Of a stretch of 11,534 bases of DNA, positions 1-7,073 are shown piece after piece. Location: positions 1-11,534 of the forward strand of contig DIXV01000103.1 of the NCBI GenBank assembly GCA_002436115.1, read 5' to 3'. Under the pieces are notes generated by a model, which worked only from the letters and a program-made list of their open reading frames with translations, ran no database searches and was not told where the DNA came from. The position numbers were made by a program, and so were the translations under genes. How positions within the stretch are numbered: the stretch's first letter is position 1; each line of letters begins with the position of its first letter. This DNA comes from Streptococcus sp. UBA6071 (GTDB lineage Bacteria; Bacillota; Bacilli; Lactobacillales; Streptococcaceae).

Positions 1-620
1 GAGCTTTCTTCACTAGATAAGACCAGTTGAGCAAATTTAGCATCCAGTTGGATGACTTTATCTAATAAGTCCTTTATTTCCTCTTCTGAGAAACCAAATT
101 GAAGAAGGAGCGCCTCTTGGCTCTGACGCCATATACCCAGCAGTTCTTTTCCTTTCTCATTATCAGGACTGTAATAAGTCGTGTCTGGTAAAATGATACT
201 TGGTGCCTGAGCCCAAAGAACATTGGTTTGAGCGTCCATAAAGTCTGGAGCCACACCAAAGGGCATGAGATTTGGTCTCCCTAGCCGTTCATAGTCTACT
301 AACTTGGAAAGAAAGGCTTCAAAAGAAGGCAAGGATTTATACTCATCAATCAAGGAGAGAACAGGTGTTATCCCCTCTTTCTCACGTTGGTCATAGTCTG
401 CTGTCAAGCGATGAAATTTAATAAAATTCTCTAAAATAGGATCTTTCGGAAGAGTCTCCCCAGCCAACCACTTGTCTGTCTTTTGCAGCATCAGCTCTTC
501 AATCTCATCTGCTAAATCTGAAAACCCACCTGTACGCGGTTTATCATCAGGAATCACTGCTTTTGCTTCCCATTCTCCATTAACCGCTTTGTAAAAATCA
601 TCTTGATAACGTATCATCAT
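1..620 (-). CDS. pepO: PepO endopeptidase (M13 family), N-terminal part, cut by window edge
   Basis: Reading leftward from an ATG at 618-620 gives 206 open codons that run off the window edge. The product begins MMIRYQDDFYKAVNGEW and contains PRTGGFSDLADEIEEL and PFGVAPDFMDAQTNVLWAQ, which I recognise as the N-terminal domain of streptococcal PepO, a zinc oligopeptidase of the neprilysin (M13) family of about 630 residues. There is no signal peptide at this N-terminus. The HExxH zinc motif would lie in the missing C-terminal two thirds, so catalytic integrity cannot be judged. Two adjacent ATG codons compete as start: the GTGAGG Shine-Dalgarno is 3 nt from the first and 6 nt from the second (615-617), so the second may be the true one. 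An extended -10 promoter lies about 45 bases upstream. Confidence 0.9.
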   Translation of the reverse strand, partial: MMIRYQDDFYKAVNGEWEAKAVIPDDKPRTGGFSDLADEIEELMLQKTDKWLAGETLPKDPILENFIKFHRLTADYDQREKEGITPVLSLIDEYKSLPSFEAFLSKLVDYERLGRPNLMPFGVAPDFMDAQTNVLWAQAPSIILPDTTYYSPDNEKGKELLGIWRQSQEALLLQFGFSEEEIKDLLDKVIQLDAKFAQLVLSSEES

Positions 621-650
621 TAGCCTCACTTCTAATCTCTAGCATTTTAA

Positions 651-668
651 TATAGTAGCGCTATTATA
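651..668. repeat. Palindrome overlapping the pepO -10 region
   Basis: TATAGTAGCGCTATTATA is an inverted repeat with one mismatched pair around a perfect TAGCGCTA core. It covers the pepO -10 element and the expected transcription start. On the plus strand it also supplies a TATTAT that could act as a -10 for rightward transcription. It may be an operator or simply two overlapping -10 elements. Confidence 0.5.
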
Positions 669-671
669 CCA
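663..671 (-). promoter_or_regulatory. pepO promoter (extended -10)
   Basis: On the minus strand TGGTATAAT gives a perfect TATAAT preceded by the TGn extension typical of streptococcal promoters. No good -35 sits 16-18 bases upstream; a TTGACT occurs 24 bases upstream, which is too far. The -10 is part of an imperfect 18-bp palindrome (651-668). Confidence 0.6.
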
Positions 672-694
672 AAAATAGCAGATAAAATCATGAG

Positions 695-870
695 TCAAGG
701 ACAAGTAGTCCCTCCAGAGGGAAAGAGAAGCGGGTCCAGTCAACCATCCAAGACTTGACACCCCTTTAGGTTTCCCTCCAGCTCACGGACATCCACCTAC
801 TAGTGAAACCAAAGACCAAGCCTCAAAAGAAGATGATATCCAAACAGATATCATCTTCTTTTCTCTTTTT
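695..870 (+). ncRNA. Candidate structured small RNA (unproven)
   Basis: No reading frame of useful length is present, but the stretch folds well. GAGGGAAA (717-724) pairs with TTTCCCTC (771-778). Inside it 727-730 pairs with 764-767 (one G-U), GGGT (732-735) with ACCC (760-763), and GTCAA (739-743) with TTGAC (755-759), closing an 11-nt loop. Single-stranded interruptions are small. A short hairpin, GGAC/GTCC, lies at 699-711. Downstream, a perfect 16-bp terminator stem (825-862) has its better T-rich tail on the plus strand, where no protein gene lies upstream. A possible plus-strand -10, TATTAT, is at 662-667, but its -35 is weak. Alternatives are an intergenic repeat of the BOX/RUP kind or a decayed gene. 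The exact ends are guesses. Confidence 0.3.
825..862. terminator. Strong hairpin terminator, possibly bidirectional
   Basis: AAAAGAAGATGATATC (825-840) and GATATCATCTTCTTTT (847-862) form a perfect 16-bp stem with a 6-nt loop. On the minus strand it lies about 70 bases past the adhesin stop codon and would end that transcript. On the plus strand the stem continues into TTTTCTCTTTTT, a better U tract, so it could also end a rightward transcript. Confidence 0.8.
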
Positions 871-933
871 AGGATGTTTGACGAGCTCTTTAGTTCGGGG
901 CATCTGAATTTAGACGCTTACCTCAAGCATAGC

Positions 934-2967
934 TTATTTTTTGGAAGTCAGCGATTTTCTTTTACAGTAAATGGCTACAGAGAGAGCCAAGCCTGTTCCC
1001 AAAATTGTCAGGATTACAGTCCTTTTTGTTCCTGTTTGAGGTAATATCTGACTGATACTTGCCGAAACCATTTCTGCTACAGAGGGCTGTGCTTGAGTAC
1101 CACTACTAGTGGTCGTTGACAGCGCTAATGTACGAGTTTGAGTCACCGCAAAGCCATCGATCGTTGTCGTGTAGCCTGATGGTGTCGTTGTTTCAATGCT
1201 GTATTGAATCTCTTGACCATTCTGGTAACGATCCACAGGGTCAAAAGCATACTGCCAGTTATCGCTTGAGCTGACTGTAGCCGTGGATACCTTAGTACCA
1301 TTCGCTAGAAGGGTGATGACCAGTTCGCTAGGGCGTAAGCTATCTTGGTCGTCAGCATCCACCCATTCAACATGACCTGAGATTGTCACTTTTTCTGGAC
1401 TATAGGTGTTGGTCACCGTTGCTGTGGTAGCTGTGACATCAGAAGATGAAACAGTATAGTCTGATAAACTTGAGATTTCTTCAATCGTATAAACACTAAG
1501 CGTCTGATTATCGGCTTGGTATTTCGGTAAATTGTCCCACGTTAATACCGTCACATCTTCTGATTGGGCAGCTAAAGTTTTCGGTGAGCCGTAAGCTAGA
1601 CCATCTCGTTTGAGTTGAAATGACACAGCTGGACGGTTTTCTTGTTTATCTCCTTGCCACTTTTTAGTCAGGGTGAAGGTCGTCTTTTCAGGTGTATTGA
1701 CCAAGGTCTTAAGGGCTAGACCAGTACTATCAAAGTCTGTTGGCGTCACAGCCACATCTTCTCCTGATAAGGCATAACCAGCAGGTGCCTGCGTTTCACG
1801 AATGATATAGTCGGTATACAACAACTCTGAAGCCTGAGCTAGACCAGAAGAGTCTGTTGTGACAGTTGCTACCACTTGATTTGTTGCCTGACGGATAATA
1901 TCAAATCGGGCATTTGCCAGAGGGGTTCCGTTCTCATTCTCTTTTTTAATCTGAATCGTATAATTGTAGCCCTGTGAACGTCCCCCTGCCTCAGCATAGG
2001 TTGCTTGAGTTAAAGCAGTGTGATCATAGCCCTTGTCCGCTTGAATCCTTGCCGAATTGTCAAAGACCTCACCACCAATTGGCTGATAGTCTAAAACGAC
2101 ATTGTAGTGAATGGTGTACCCCTCATTTGAGGCTATATCACCGATTGGAATTGTCAAGGTTTGCCCATCAGCAGACAGCTCCCAGAGGGCAGAGAATTGC
2201 GTAGTAACATCTGTCTCTCCAGATAGTTCAAAATCCACACCATCGGCATCAAGCTGCCATGTCCCCTTCATAATGCGAAGAGAGGAAAGGTCTATCTTTC
2301 CAGCTATATTTTGCAACTGGTCCACAAAAGTAGCATTGGTTACTGTATCCCCACTACGATTAATTCCGACATAGTAAGAGATGCTTCGAGAATTATTCAA
2401 GGTTGGCCATGAGCTTTTAGTGATTGGGATACCTACTGGAGGTGTAACACCCAAAAAACTGATATCATTGGAGCTTACCGTTTGATCTCCTACCCTAAAA
2501 TTTAGCTTTAAGGTCTGTTTTGTTTTAACCACACGAAAATTAATGCGTGCTTCAAAATAAAACTCTCCACTGACTCCTGAGCGGTTCTCAGCATATGCTG
2601 TGTAAGTGATGGTCATTTTCTTCGTATCTGGATCAACCGTGACGTGAGCAACAATATTCCCACTTGAGTCCTTTAAGTCAAAGGTGGTATTGAGGGAGGT
2701 GTAGACGATTTCATCCGGCAGGGTGATTACGGTTGTATCCCCTTCTTGAACAGCAAAATCTGGTAGTGTAAACGTTCCCCTCATCTGAAAATTCTCCCAC
2801 ATGCCCAAGTCTTTGGTCAAGGGGTTGTTTTGAGCATCAACAGCTGTGATGGAGGTCAAAACAGTGTTATGAACCGCAGCATTAACAGTCGCATTCCATA
2901 AACTTGTTAATCCTAAAAGATTGACTAGCATTATCAACAGAGGAAGTAGCCCTTTTTTCTTAATCAT
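934..2967 (-). CDS. LPQTG-anchored, CNA-like collagen-binding-type surface adhesin
   Basis: The product is a 677-residue cell-wall protein. Residues 1-31 are a signal peptide (KKK, then a hydrophobic stretch, with cleavage near TVNAA). Residues of about 32-175 and 176-325 match in size and pattern the N1 and N2 domains of CNA-type MSCRAMM adhesins. In N2, K184, D216 and N304 sit where an internal Lys-Asn isopeptide bond is expected. A Gly-rich stretch near 326-334 could follow a latch strand. Three B-type domains come next: a SpaA-like one (335-425; K341/342, E391, N424), a Cna_B domain (428-522; K435, E496/497, N520) and a last one (526-615) that lacks the Lys and Asn. LPQTG is at 642-646, followed by a membrane span and the tail CKRKSLTSKK, so sortase A should anchor it. 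AGGAG lies 4 nt before the ATG. No pilin motif or pilus sortase gene is nearby, so it is probably a stand-alone adhesin. Collagen binding is inferred from the domain type; the ligand is unknown. Confidence 0.85.
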   Translation of the reverse strand: MIKKKGLLPLLIMLVNLLGLTSLWNATVNAAVHNTVLTSITAVDAQNNPLTKDLGMWENFQMRGTFTLPDFAVQEGDTTVITLPDEIVYTSLNTTFDLKDSSGNIVAHVTVDPDTKKMTITYTAYAENRSGVSGEFYFEARINFRVVKTKQTLKLNFRVGDQTVSSNDISFLGVTPPVGIPITKSSWPTLNNSRSISYYVGINRSGDTVTNATFVDQLQNIAGKIDLSSLRIMKGTWQLDADGVDFELSGETDVTTQFSALWELSADGQTLTIPIGDIASNEGYTIHYNVVLDYQPIGGEVFDNSARIQADKGYDHTALTQATYAEAGGRSQGYNYTIQIKKENENGTPLANARFDIIRQATNQVVATVTTDSSGLAQASELLYTDYIIRETQAPAGYALSGEDVAVTPTDFDSTGLALKTLVNTPEKTTFTLTKKWQGDKQENRPAVSFQLKRDGLAYGSPKTLAAQSEDVTVLTWDNLPKYQADNQTLSVYTIEEISSLSDYTVSSSDVTATTATVTNTYSPEKVTISGHVEWVDADDQDSLRPSELVITLLANGTKVSTATVSSSDNWQYAFDPVDRYQNGQEIQYSIETTTPSGYTTTIDGFAVTQTRTLALSTTTSSGTQAQPSVAEMVSASISQILPQTGTKRTVILTILGTGLALSVAIYCKRKSLTSKK

Positions 2968-3007
2968 TTTTCTCCTTTATAATATATCAACATAGACTCT
3001 TTCCCTT

Positions 3008-3036
3008 ATTTTACTCTATTTCCCCAATATTTGCAA
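3008..3036 (-). promoter_or_regulatory. Promoter of the LPQTG adhesin gene
   Basis: On the minus strand TTGCAA (3031-3036), 17 bases and TAAAAT (3008-3013) form a good sigma-A promoter about 40 bases before the start codon. The DNA upstream (3037-3070) is almost pure A/T with runs such as AATATTAATATT, which may serve as an UP element. The treC terminator lies further upstream, so the adhesin is transcribed separately from the trehalose operon. Confidence 0.6.
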
Positions 3037-3098
3037 TAGGAATATTAATATTATAATAAAATAATCCAAGTGCCGTCTCAAAAACAAATACATTCCTT

Positions 3099-3134
3099 AA
3101 AAAAAGCAGAACCACCCTTTATCAGGATGGTTCT
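3099..3134 (-). terminator. Terminator of the treP-treC operon
   Basis: On the minus strand AGAACCATCC pairs with GGGTGGTTCT (10 bp with one G-U pair, 7-nt loop). After GC comes a run of seven T. The stem begins 7 bases after the treC stop codon, so it is a classical intrinsic terminator. Confidence 0.9.
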
Positions 3135-3141
3135 ATGTCGC

Positions 3142-4770
3142 TTATGTCTCTACTAGAATAGCAAGGGTTTGGTAAGGTTTTAGGCTTAGTTTAGCCCCAA
3201 TTTCCACCTCTGAGTAGTTGGATAATAAAACGCGACCACTTCTATATGGCTCTGAAAGGACTATCTCAGTCTCATCGGAAAAGAAATTATTGACCACCAA
3301 GAGTTGCTGATTGCCATGACGGCGCTCGAAGGCATAGACCTTACTACTCTCTTGATAAGCAGCTGTGTAATCACCTTCTGAGATAAGAGGCATTGTTTGA
3401 CGTAACTTGATTAGGCTCTGATAGAACGGGAAGATTTTGCCGTTCCGTTCCTTTTCAACATTAATTTCACGATAGGATTTTCCTATCTTTAGCCAAGGGG
3501 TTCCTTCTGTAAAGCCACCATTTTTACTAGCGTCCCATTGCATGGGCGTTCTAGAGTTGTCACGGGATTTGGCTTGAATAATCCTAAAGGCATCATCTGC
3601 TGACTTTCCTTGCTCCAGCATGTTATGGTAAGCATTAATGCTTTCCACATCTACATAATCAGCCATTTCATTGTAATCAGGGTCAACCATGCCAATCTCT
3701 TCTCCCATATAGATATAGGGCGTTCCACGTGATAAGTGGATAGAGGCTGCCAACATCGTTGCCCCTTCTTCTCGGAAATTATGAATGTCTACGAAGCGAT
3801 TTAAGGCACGTGGTTGATCGTGATTATTCCAAAAAAGTGCACTCCAGCCGTTTCCGACACTCATCCCTTCTCCCCAAGTATGAAAGAGCCTTTTCAACTC
3901 TTGGAAGTCAAATGCTTTGAGCGTCCATTTTTGTCCCTCTTCATAATCAACTTTTAGATGATGGAAGTTAAAGACCATATCCAGCTCTTCTTGGCTAGGG
4001 TTTGAATAACGCACACAATTGTCAATATCTGTAAAACTCATCTCACCAACAGTTATACTACCTTCATCTTGCCCAAAACTAGCTTGATTAAGCATTTTCA
4101 AGTAATCATGATTAATCGGACGGTCAGTGTATTCTGGCTTACCGTCAAAATTGGCATTGTCTTTGAGAACTTCGTCTTTACCAATCAAGTTGATAACATC
4201 AAACCGAAACCCCTTCACCCCTTTACTTCGCCAAAAGTTGACCACCTTAAACAACTCCTCACGGACATGAGGATTTCGCCAATTAAGGTCTGCCTGTGTC
4301 TTATCAAAAAGGTGCAGGAAATACTTTCCTGTATCTCCAAAAGGAGACCATGTTGTGCCACCGAATTTTGATACCCAGTCTGTCGGCTGATCTCTCAAAA
4401 TAAAGAAATCCTGATAAAAGGGGTCTCCAGACAAGGCTTTTTGAAACCACTCATGGTCTGTTGAGCAGTGGTTAAATACCATGTCTAGCATAAAGTCAAT
4501 TCCATGCGTTTTTCCGACCCTAATCATCTCTTCAAAGTCCTGCATGGTACCAAAATCTGGGTTAATCGCCGTGTAGTCAGATACATCATAGCCATTGTCC
4601 CTCTGAGGACTGGGGTAAAAAGGATTTAACCAGACGACATCTACTCCCAACTCCACTAGATAAGGTATTTTGCTGATAATTCCTTGCAAGTCTCCCACAC
4701 CATTTCCGGTAGTGTCCTGATAAGATTTTGGATAAATTTGATAGACAACCTTACGTTTATCAATTGTCAT
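3142..4770 (-). CDS. treC: Trehalose-6-phosphate hydrolase (GH13)
   Basis: This cytoplasmic enzyme of 542 residues cleaves trehalose 6-phosphate, the product of PTS import, into glucose and glucose 6-phosphate. Length and all four alpha-amylase-family regions fit the family: region I DMVFNH (96-101), region II GFRFDV with the nucleophile D191, region III VGEMS with the acid/base E243, and region IV NNHD ending at D318. The N-terminus (VVYQIYPKSYQDTTGNGVGD) is typical of oligo-1,6-glucosidase/TreC enzymes. An oligo-1,6-glucosidase or dextran glucosidase (DexB) is the alternative on sequence alone; adjacency to the trehalose permease and TreR settles it. AGGAG lies 5-6 bases before the ATG. It is the second gene of the operon, 102 bases after treP. 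Confidence 0.95.
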   Translation of the reverse strand: MTIDKRKVVYQIYPKSYQDTTGNGVGDLQGIISKIPYLVELGVDVVWLNPFYPSPQRDNGYDVSDYTAINPDFGTMQDFEEMIRVGKTHGIDFMLDMVFNHCSTDHEWFQKALSGDPFYQDFFILRDQPTDWVSKFGGTTWSPFGDTGKYFLHLFDKTQADLNWRNPHVREELFKVVNFWRSKGVKGFRFDVINLIGKDEVLKDNANFDGKPEYTDRPINHDYLKMLNQASFGQDEGSITVGEMSFTDIDNCVRYSNPSQEELDMVFNFHHLKVDYEEGQKWTLKAFDFQELKRLFHTWGEGMSVGNGWSALFWNNHDQPRALNRFVDIHNFREEGATMLAASIHLSRGTPYIYMGEEIGMVDPDYNEMADYVDVESINAYHNMLEQGKSADDAFRIIQAKSRDNSRTPMQWDASKNGGFTEGTPWLKIGKSYREINVEKERNGKIFPFYQSLIKLRQTMPLISEGDYTAAYQESSKVYAFERRHGNQQLLVVNNFFSDETEIVLSEPYRSGRVLLSNYSEVEIGAKLSLKPYQTLAILVET

Positions 4771-4794
4771 ACTCTCTCCTAACTAAACTAATAG

Positions 4795-4823
4795 GTTGGG
4801 GTTGGAAAACTTCCAACCCCAAC
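4795..4823 (-). promoter_or_regulatory. Strong intergenic hairpin between treP and treC
   Basis: GTTGGGGTTGGAA (4795-4807) and TTCCAACCCCAAC (4811-4823) form a perfect 13-bp stem with a 3-nt loop. On the transcribed strand no T run follows, so it is not a standard terminator. Its place between two co-transcribed genes suggests partial attenuation or an mRNA-processing or stability element that sets the TreP:TreC ratio. Confidence 0.6.
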
Positions 4824-4872
4824 AATTTCTATGGTTGATAGTTGCCAGAAGTTGGCTTACTCTATTATAACA

Positions 4873-6891
4873 TTAGAGTTTTGTTGCTATCATCAAATCG
4901 TCTCCAATTTTGATCTGACGAGGCAAATCGCCTTCTATATCTGATTGGAAATCCTGCTGATTGGTTATAATAACAGGTGTTTCTGTGACATAACCAGCTG
5001 ATGTAATGCTTTCGATGTTAAAGCTAATTAGTTTATCACCGGCTTTAACAGTATCACCTTGCTTAACATGGGCTTCAAAACCTTTGCCCTCAAGATTGAC
5101 CGTATCCATCCCGATGTGCATAAGTAGCTCAAGTCCCTCGTTTGTCAATAAACCAACAGCGTGTTTGGTTGGAAAGAGAACTGATACAACACCATCTACT
5201 GGTGCTAAGAGCTCACCTTTACTTGGATGGATGACAACTCCTTGTCCCATCACTCCTTGGGCAAAAACAGCATCTGTAGCTTCAGCTAGAGGCCTAACCT
5301 CACCACTCAATGGACTTTGAACAGTGACTTGTGTCCCTTTTTCAGCTATTTCTTCTGCTTGAGCGATTGCCTCAACTTGAGGTGCCTTTACTGCTTGATC
5401 TTCTGCTTTTGTAAGAATGCCTGCCTTACGGAAAAAGATGGTAAGGCTAAATGGTATCGCAATAGCCACAAGCATAATGGCTGCGAATGGCAACATGTAT
5501 TGGGCCTGAATCGATAAAATCCCTGGGAGGCCACCGATACCGATAGCGTTGGCTGTCACATTAAATGTTGTCGATAGGAAGCCTGCAATCCCCGAACCAA
5601 TCATACCTGCTACGAACGGGTAAATGTATTTAACGTTAACACCAAAGAGTGCTGGCTCAGTAACCCCTAGATAGGCTGAAATTGTTGCTGGAAGTGAAAT
5701 TTGTGCTTCACGCTCACTCTTACGGTTCATCCAATAGTAAGCAAAAACAGCTGAACCTTGTGCAATATTAGAAAGGGCAATCATTGGCCATAGAGCTGTT
5801 CCACCTGAGTCAGCAATCAATTGCGAATCGACTGCATTGGTCATGTGGTGAAGACCAGTAATAACGAATGGCGCATAGAGGGCTCCAAAGATTGCTCCAA
5901 AGAGCCATTTGAATGAGCCCGTCAAGCCTGCAAGAACAACTGCGGATAGACCTTTACCGATCGTCCAACCGATTGGACCAAGTACAGTATGTGCCAAAAT
6001 CAAGGCTGGAACAAGGGAAAGAAACGGCACGAAAATCATTGAAACCACTTCTGGAATACGTTTCCGCCAGAAGATTTCAAAATAAGATAGAGATAGTCCC
6101 GCTAAGAGAGCTGGAATAACCTGTGCTTGGTAACCAATTCGGTTAACAGTCGCAAAGCCGAAATCCCATACCCAATCTTTAGCGATCTCAGCTGCAGGTG
6201 TTCCTGGAACTGCGTAGGCATTAAGCAACTGTGGTGATACCAAACAGATACCTAAAACAATACCAAGGATTTGGGTTGTTCCCATCTTACGTGATACCGA
6301 CCAGGTAATCCCTACTGGAAGGAAGTGGAAGATAGCCTCACCTGGTAGCCACAGGAAGTGGTTAACCCCATTCCAGAATTGTGAGGTATCAACAATGGTA
6401 TTATAGACCGGCTGACCTGCATCTGTAAATTGTTTGACCCCATCAATAACTTTTTGACCTAGCCATTCCATCTGCACACCTTCAAGAAGGTTACGGAAAC
6501 CTAGGATAAGACCCCCGACAATAATGGCAGGAATAATCGGTGTGAAAATCTCAGCCAACATGGTCATCACACGTTGGATAGGATTTTGTTTGTTTTTTGC
6601 AGCTGATTTTGCAGCTTCTTTAGAAACCCCTTCAATACCAGATACCGCTGTAAAATCATTGTAGAAGATTGGTACATCATTACCAATGATTACTTGGAAC
6701 TGACCAGCATTGGTAAAGGTTCCCTTGACCGTCGCTATGGCCTCGATAGCTGATACATCAGCTTTACTATCGTCATTGAGAACAAAACGCATCCGTGTCG
6801 CACAATGACTGACTGCAGCAACATTCTCTTTGCCACCAATCGCTTTCAAGAGATCAGTGGCTTCTTGTTGAAATTTTCCCATTTTGAGCAT
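4873..6891 (-). CDS. treP: PTS trehalose permease, fused EIIB-EIIC-EIIA
   Basis: This 672-residue membrane protein imports trehalose and phosphorylates it to trehalose 6-phosphate. The EIIB domain is at 8-85, with phosphoryl Cys C30 in SHCATRMRF. EIIC covers about 105-490 with many hydrophobic segments and the signature GVTEPALFG (409-417). After a Q/E/A-rich linker (about 497-520) comes a glucose-type EIIA (525-672) with the active-site H577 and H592 (LLMHIGMDTV). The B. subtilis TreP lacks EIIA; this fused form needs only HPr and enzyme I. The trehalose specificity rests on the treC and treR neighbours. The start is uncertain: M1 at 6891 or, as related proteins beginning MGKF suggest, M4 at 6882. 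Neither has a Shine-Dalgarno at normal distance; AAGGAG is 27 or 36 bases upstream with a hairpin between. treP is the first gene of the operon and divergent from treR. Confidence 0.95.
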   Translation of the reverse strand: MLKMGKFQQEATDLLKAIGGKENVAAVSHCATRMRFVLNDDSKADVSAIEAIATVKGTFTNAGQFQVIIGNDVPIFYNDFTAVSGIEGVSKEAAKSAAKNKQNPIQRVMTMLAEIFTPIIPAIIVGGLILGFRNLLEGVQMEWLGQKVIDGVKQFTDAGQPVYNTIVDTSQFWNGVNHFLWLPGEAIFHFLPVGITWSVSRKMGTTQILGIVLGICLVSPQLLNAYAVPGTPAAEIAKDWVWDFGFATVNRIGYQAQVIPALLAGLSLSYFEIFWRKRIPEVVSMIFVPFLSLVPALILAHTVLGPIGWTIGKGLSAVVLAGLTGSFKWLFGAIFGALYAPFVITGLHHMTNAVDSQLIADSGGTALWPMIALSNIAQGSAVFAYYWMNRKSEREAQISLPATISAYLGVTEPALFGVNVKYIYPFVAGMIGSGIAGFLSTTFNVTANAIGIGGLPGILSIQAQYMLPFAAIMLVAIAIPFSLTIFFRKAGILTKAEDQAVKAPQVEAIAQAEEIAEKGTQVTVQSPLSGEVRPLAEATDAVFAQGVMGQGVVIHPSKGELLAPVDGVVSVLFPTKHAVGLLTNEGLELLMHIGMDTVNLEGKGFEAHVKQGDTVKAGDKLISFNIESITSAGYVTETPVIITNQQDFQSDIEGDLPRQIKIGDDLMIATKL

Positions 6892-6892
6892 T

Positions 6893-6924
6893 GAGCACTA
6901 GTTAAACTAGTTGCTCATCTCCTT
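6893..6924 (-). promoter_or_regulatory. treP leader: Shine-Dalgarno displaced by a hairpin
   Basis: On the minus strand the only good Shine-Dalgarno is AAGGAG (6919-6924). Between it and the start codon lies an 11-bp stem with one bulged base and a very tight loop (6893-6916, arms GAGCAACTAGTT and AACTAGTGCTC). If the stem forms, it would bring AAGGAG close to the ATG at 6891. An ATG right after AAGGAG opens only three codons before a stop (Met-Ser-Asn). Confidence 0.55.
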
Positions 6925-6935
6925 TCTTGTTTTTT

Positions 6936-6951
6936 ATTTGTACGGACAAAT
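6936..6951. promoter_or_regulatory. Probable TreR operator
   Basis: ATTTGTACGGACAAAT is an inverted repeat with perfect ATTTGT/ACAAAT arms and a 4-base centre. It begins about 14 bases downstream of the treP -10, just after the expected start point, so bound repressor would block treP transcription. The position and symmetry fit a GntR-family dimer such as TreR. A half site ATTTGT recurs at 7018-7023 by the treR -10 and may allow autoregulation. Confidence 0.65.
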
Positions 6952-6964
6952 AATTGACACTCTT

Positions 6965-6993
6965 ATTGTATCCGATTTCAAAAAGAATTGCAA
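6965..6993 (-). promoter_or_regulatory. treP-treC promoter
   Basis: On the minus strand TTGCAA (6988-6993) and TACAAT (6965-6970) are separated by exactly 17 bases. The cre site lies in the spacer and -10, and the likely TreR operator is immediately downstream. Confidence 0.75.
6967..6980 (-). promoter_or_regulatory. Catabolite-responsive element (cre) for CcpA
   Basis: On the minus strand TGAAATCGGATACA fits the cre consensus TGNAANCGNWNNCA at every fixed position. It covers part of the spacer and the -10 of the treP promoter, a location where CcpA with HPr-Ser-P represses. Confidence 0.75.
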
Positions 6994-7000
6994 GCCTTTT

Positions 7001-7029
7001 TAGAAAAAAAATATGAAATTTGTTATAAT
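7001..7029 (+). promoter_or_regulatory. treR promoter
   Basis: TATAAT (7024-7029) is preceded by TGT, an extended -10 of TGn type. TAGAAA (7001-7006) at 17-base spacing is a weak -35. It is divergent from the treP promoter, and the two -35 elements are only about 7 bases apart. Confidence 0.6.
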
Positions 7030-7073
7030 AGAAATAGTTGTATGTTAAAAACCAAACCAATGAGAGGTGCTAA

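Noticed and set aside
695..815. Short minus-strand frames (such as VDVRELEGNLKG, then in another frame VDWTRFSFPLEGLL) that could be a frameshifted gene remnant
   Set aside because: The frames are below 30 codons with no start or ribosome binding site, and I cannot match them to a family. The pairing in the same bases is the stronger signal, though a decayed gene remains possible.
4069..4371. 100-codon plus-strand frame opposite treC
   Set aside because: It is a shadow of the treC reading frame; the antisense composition explains its openness.
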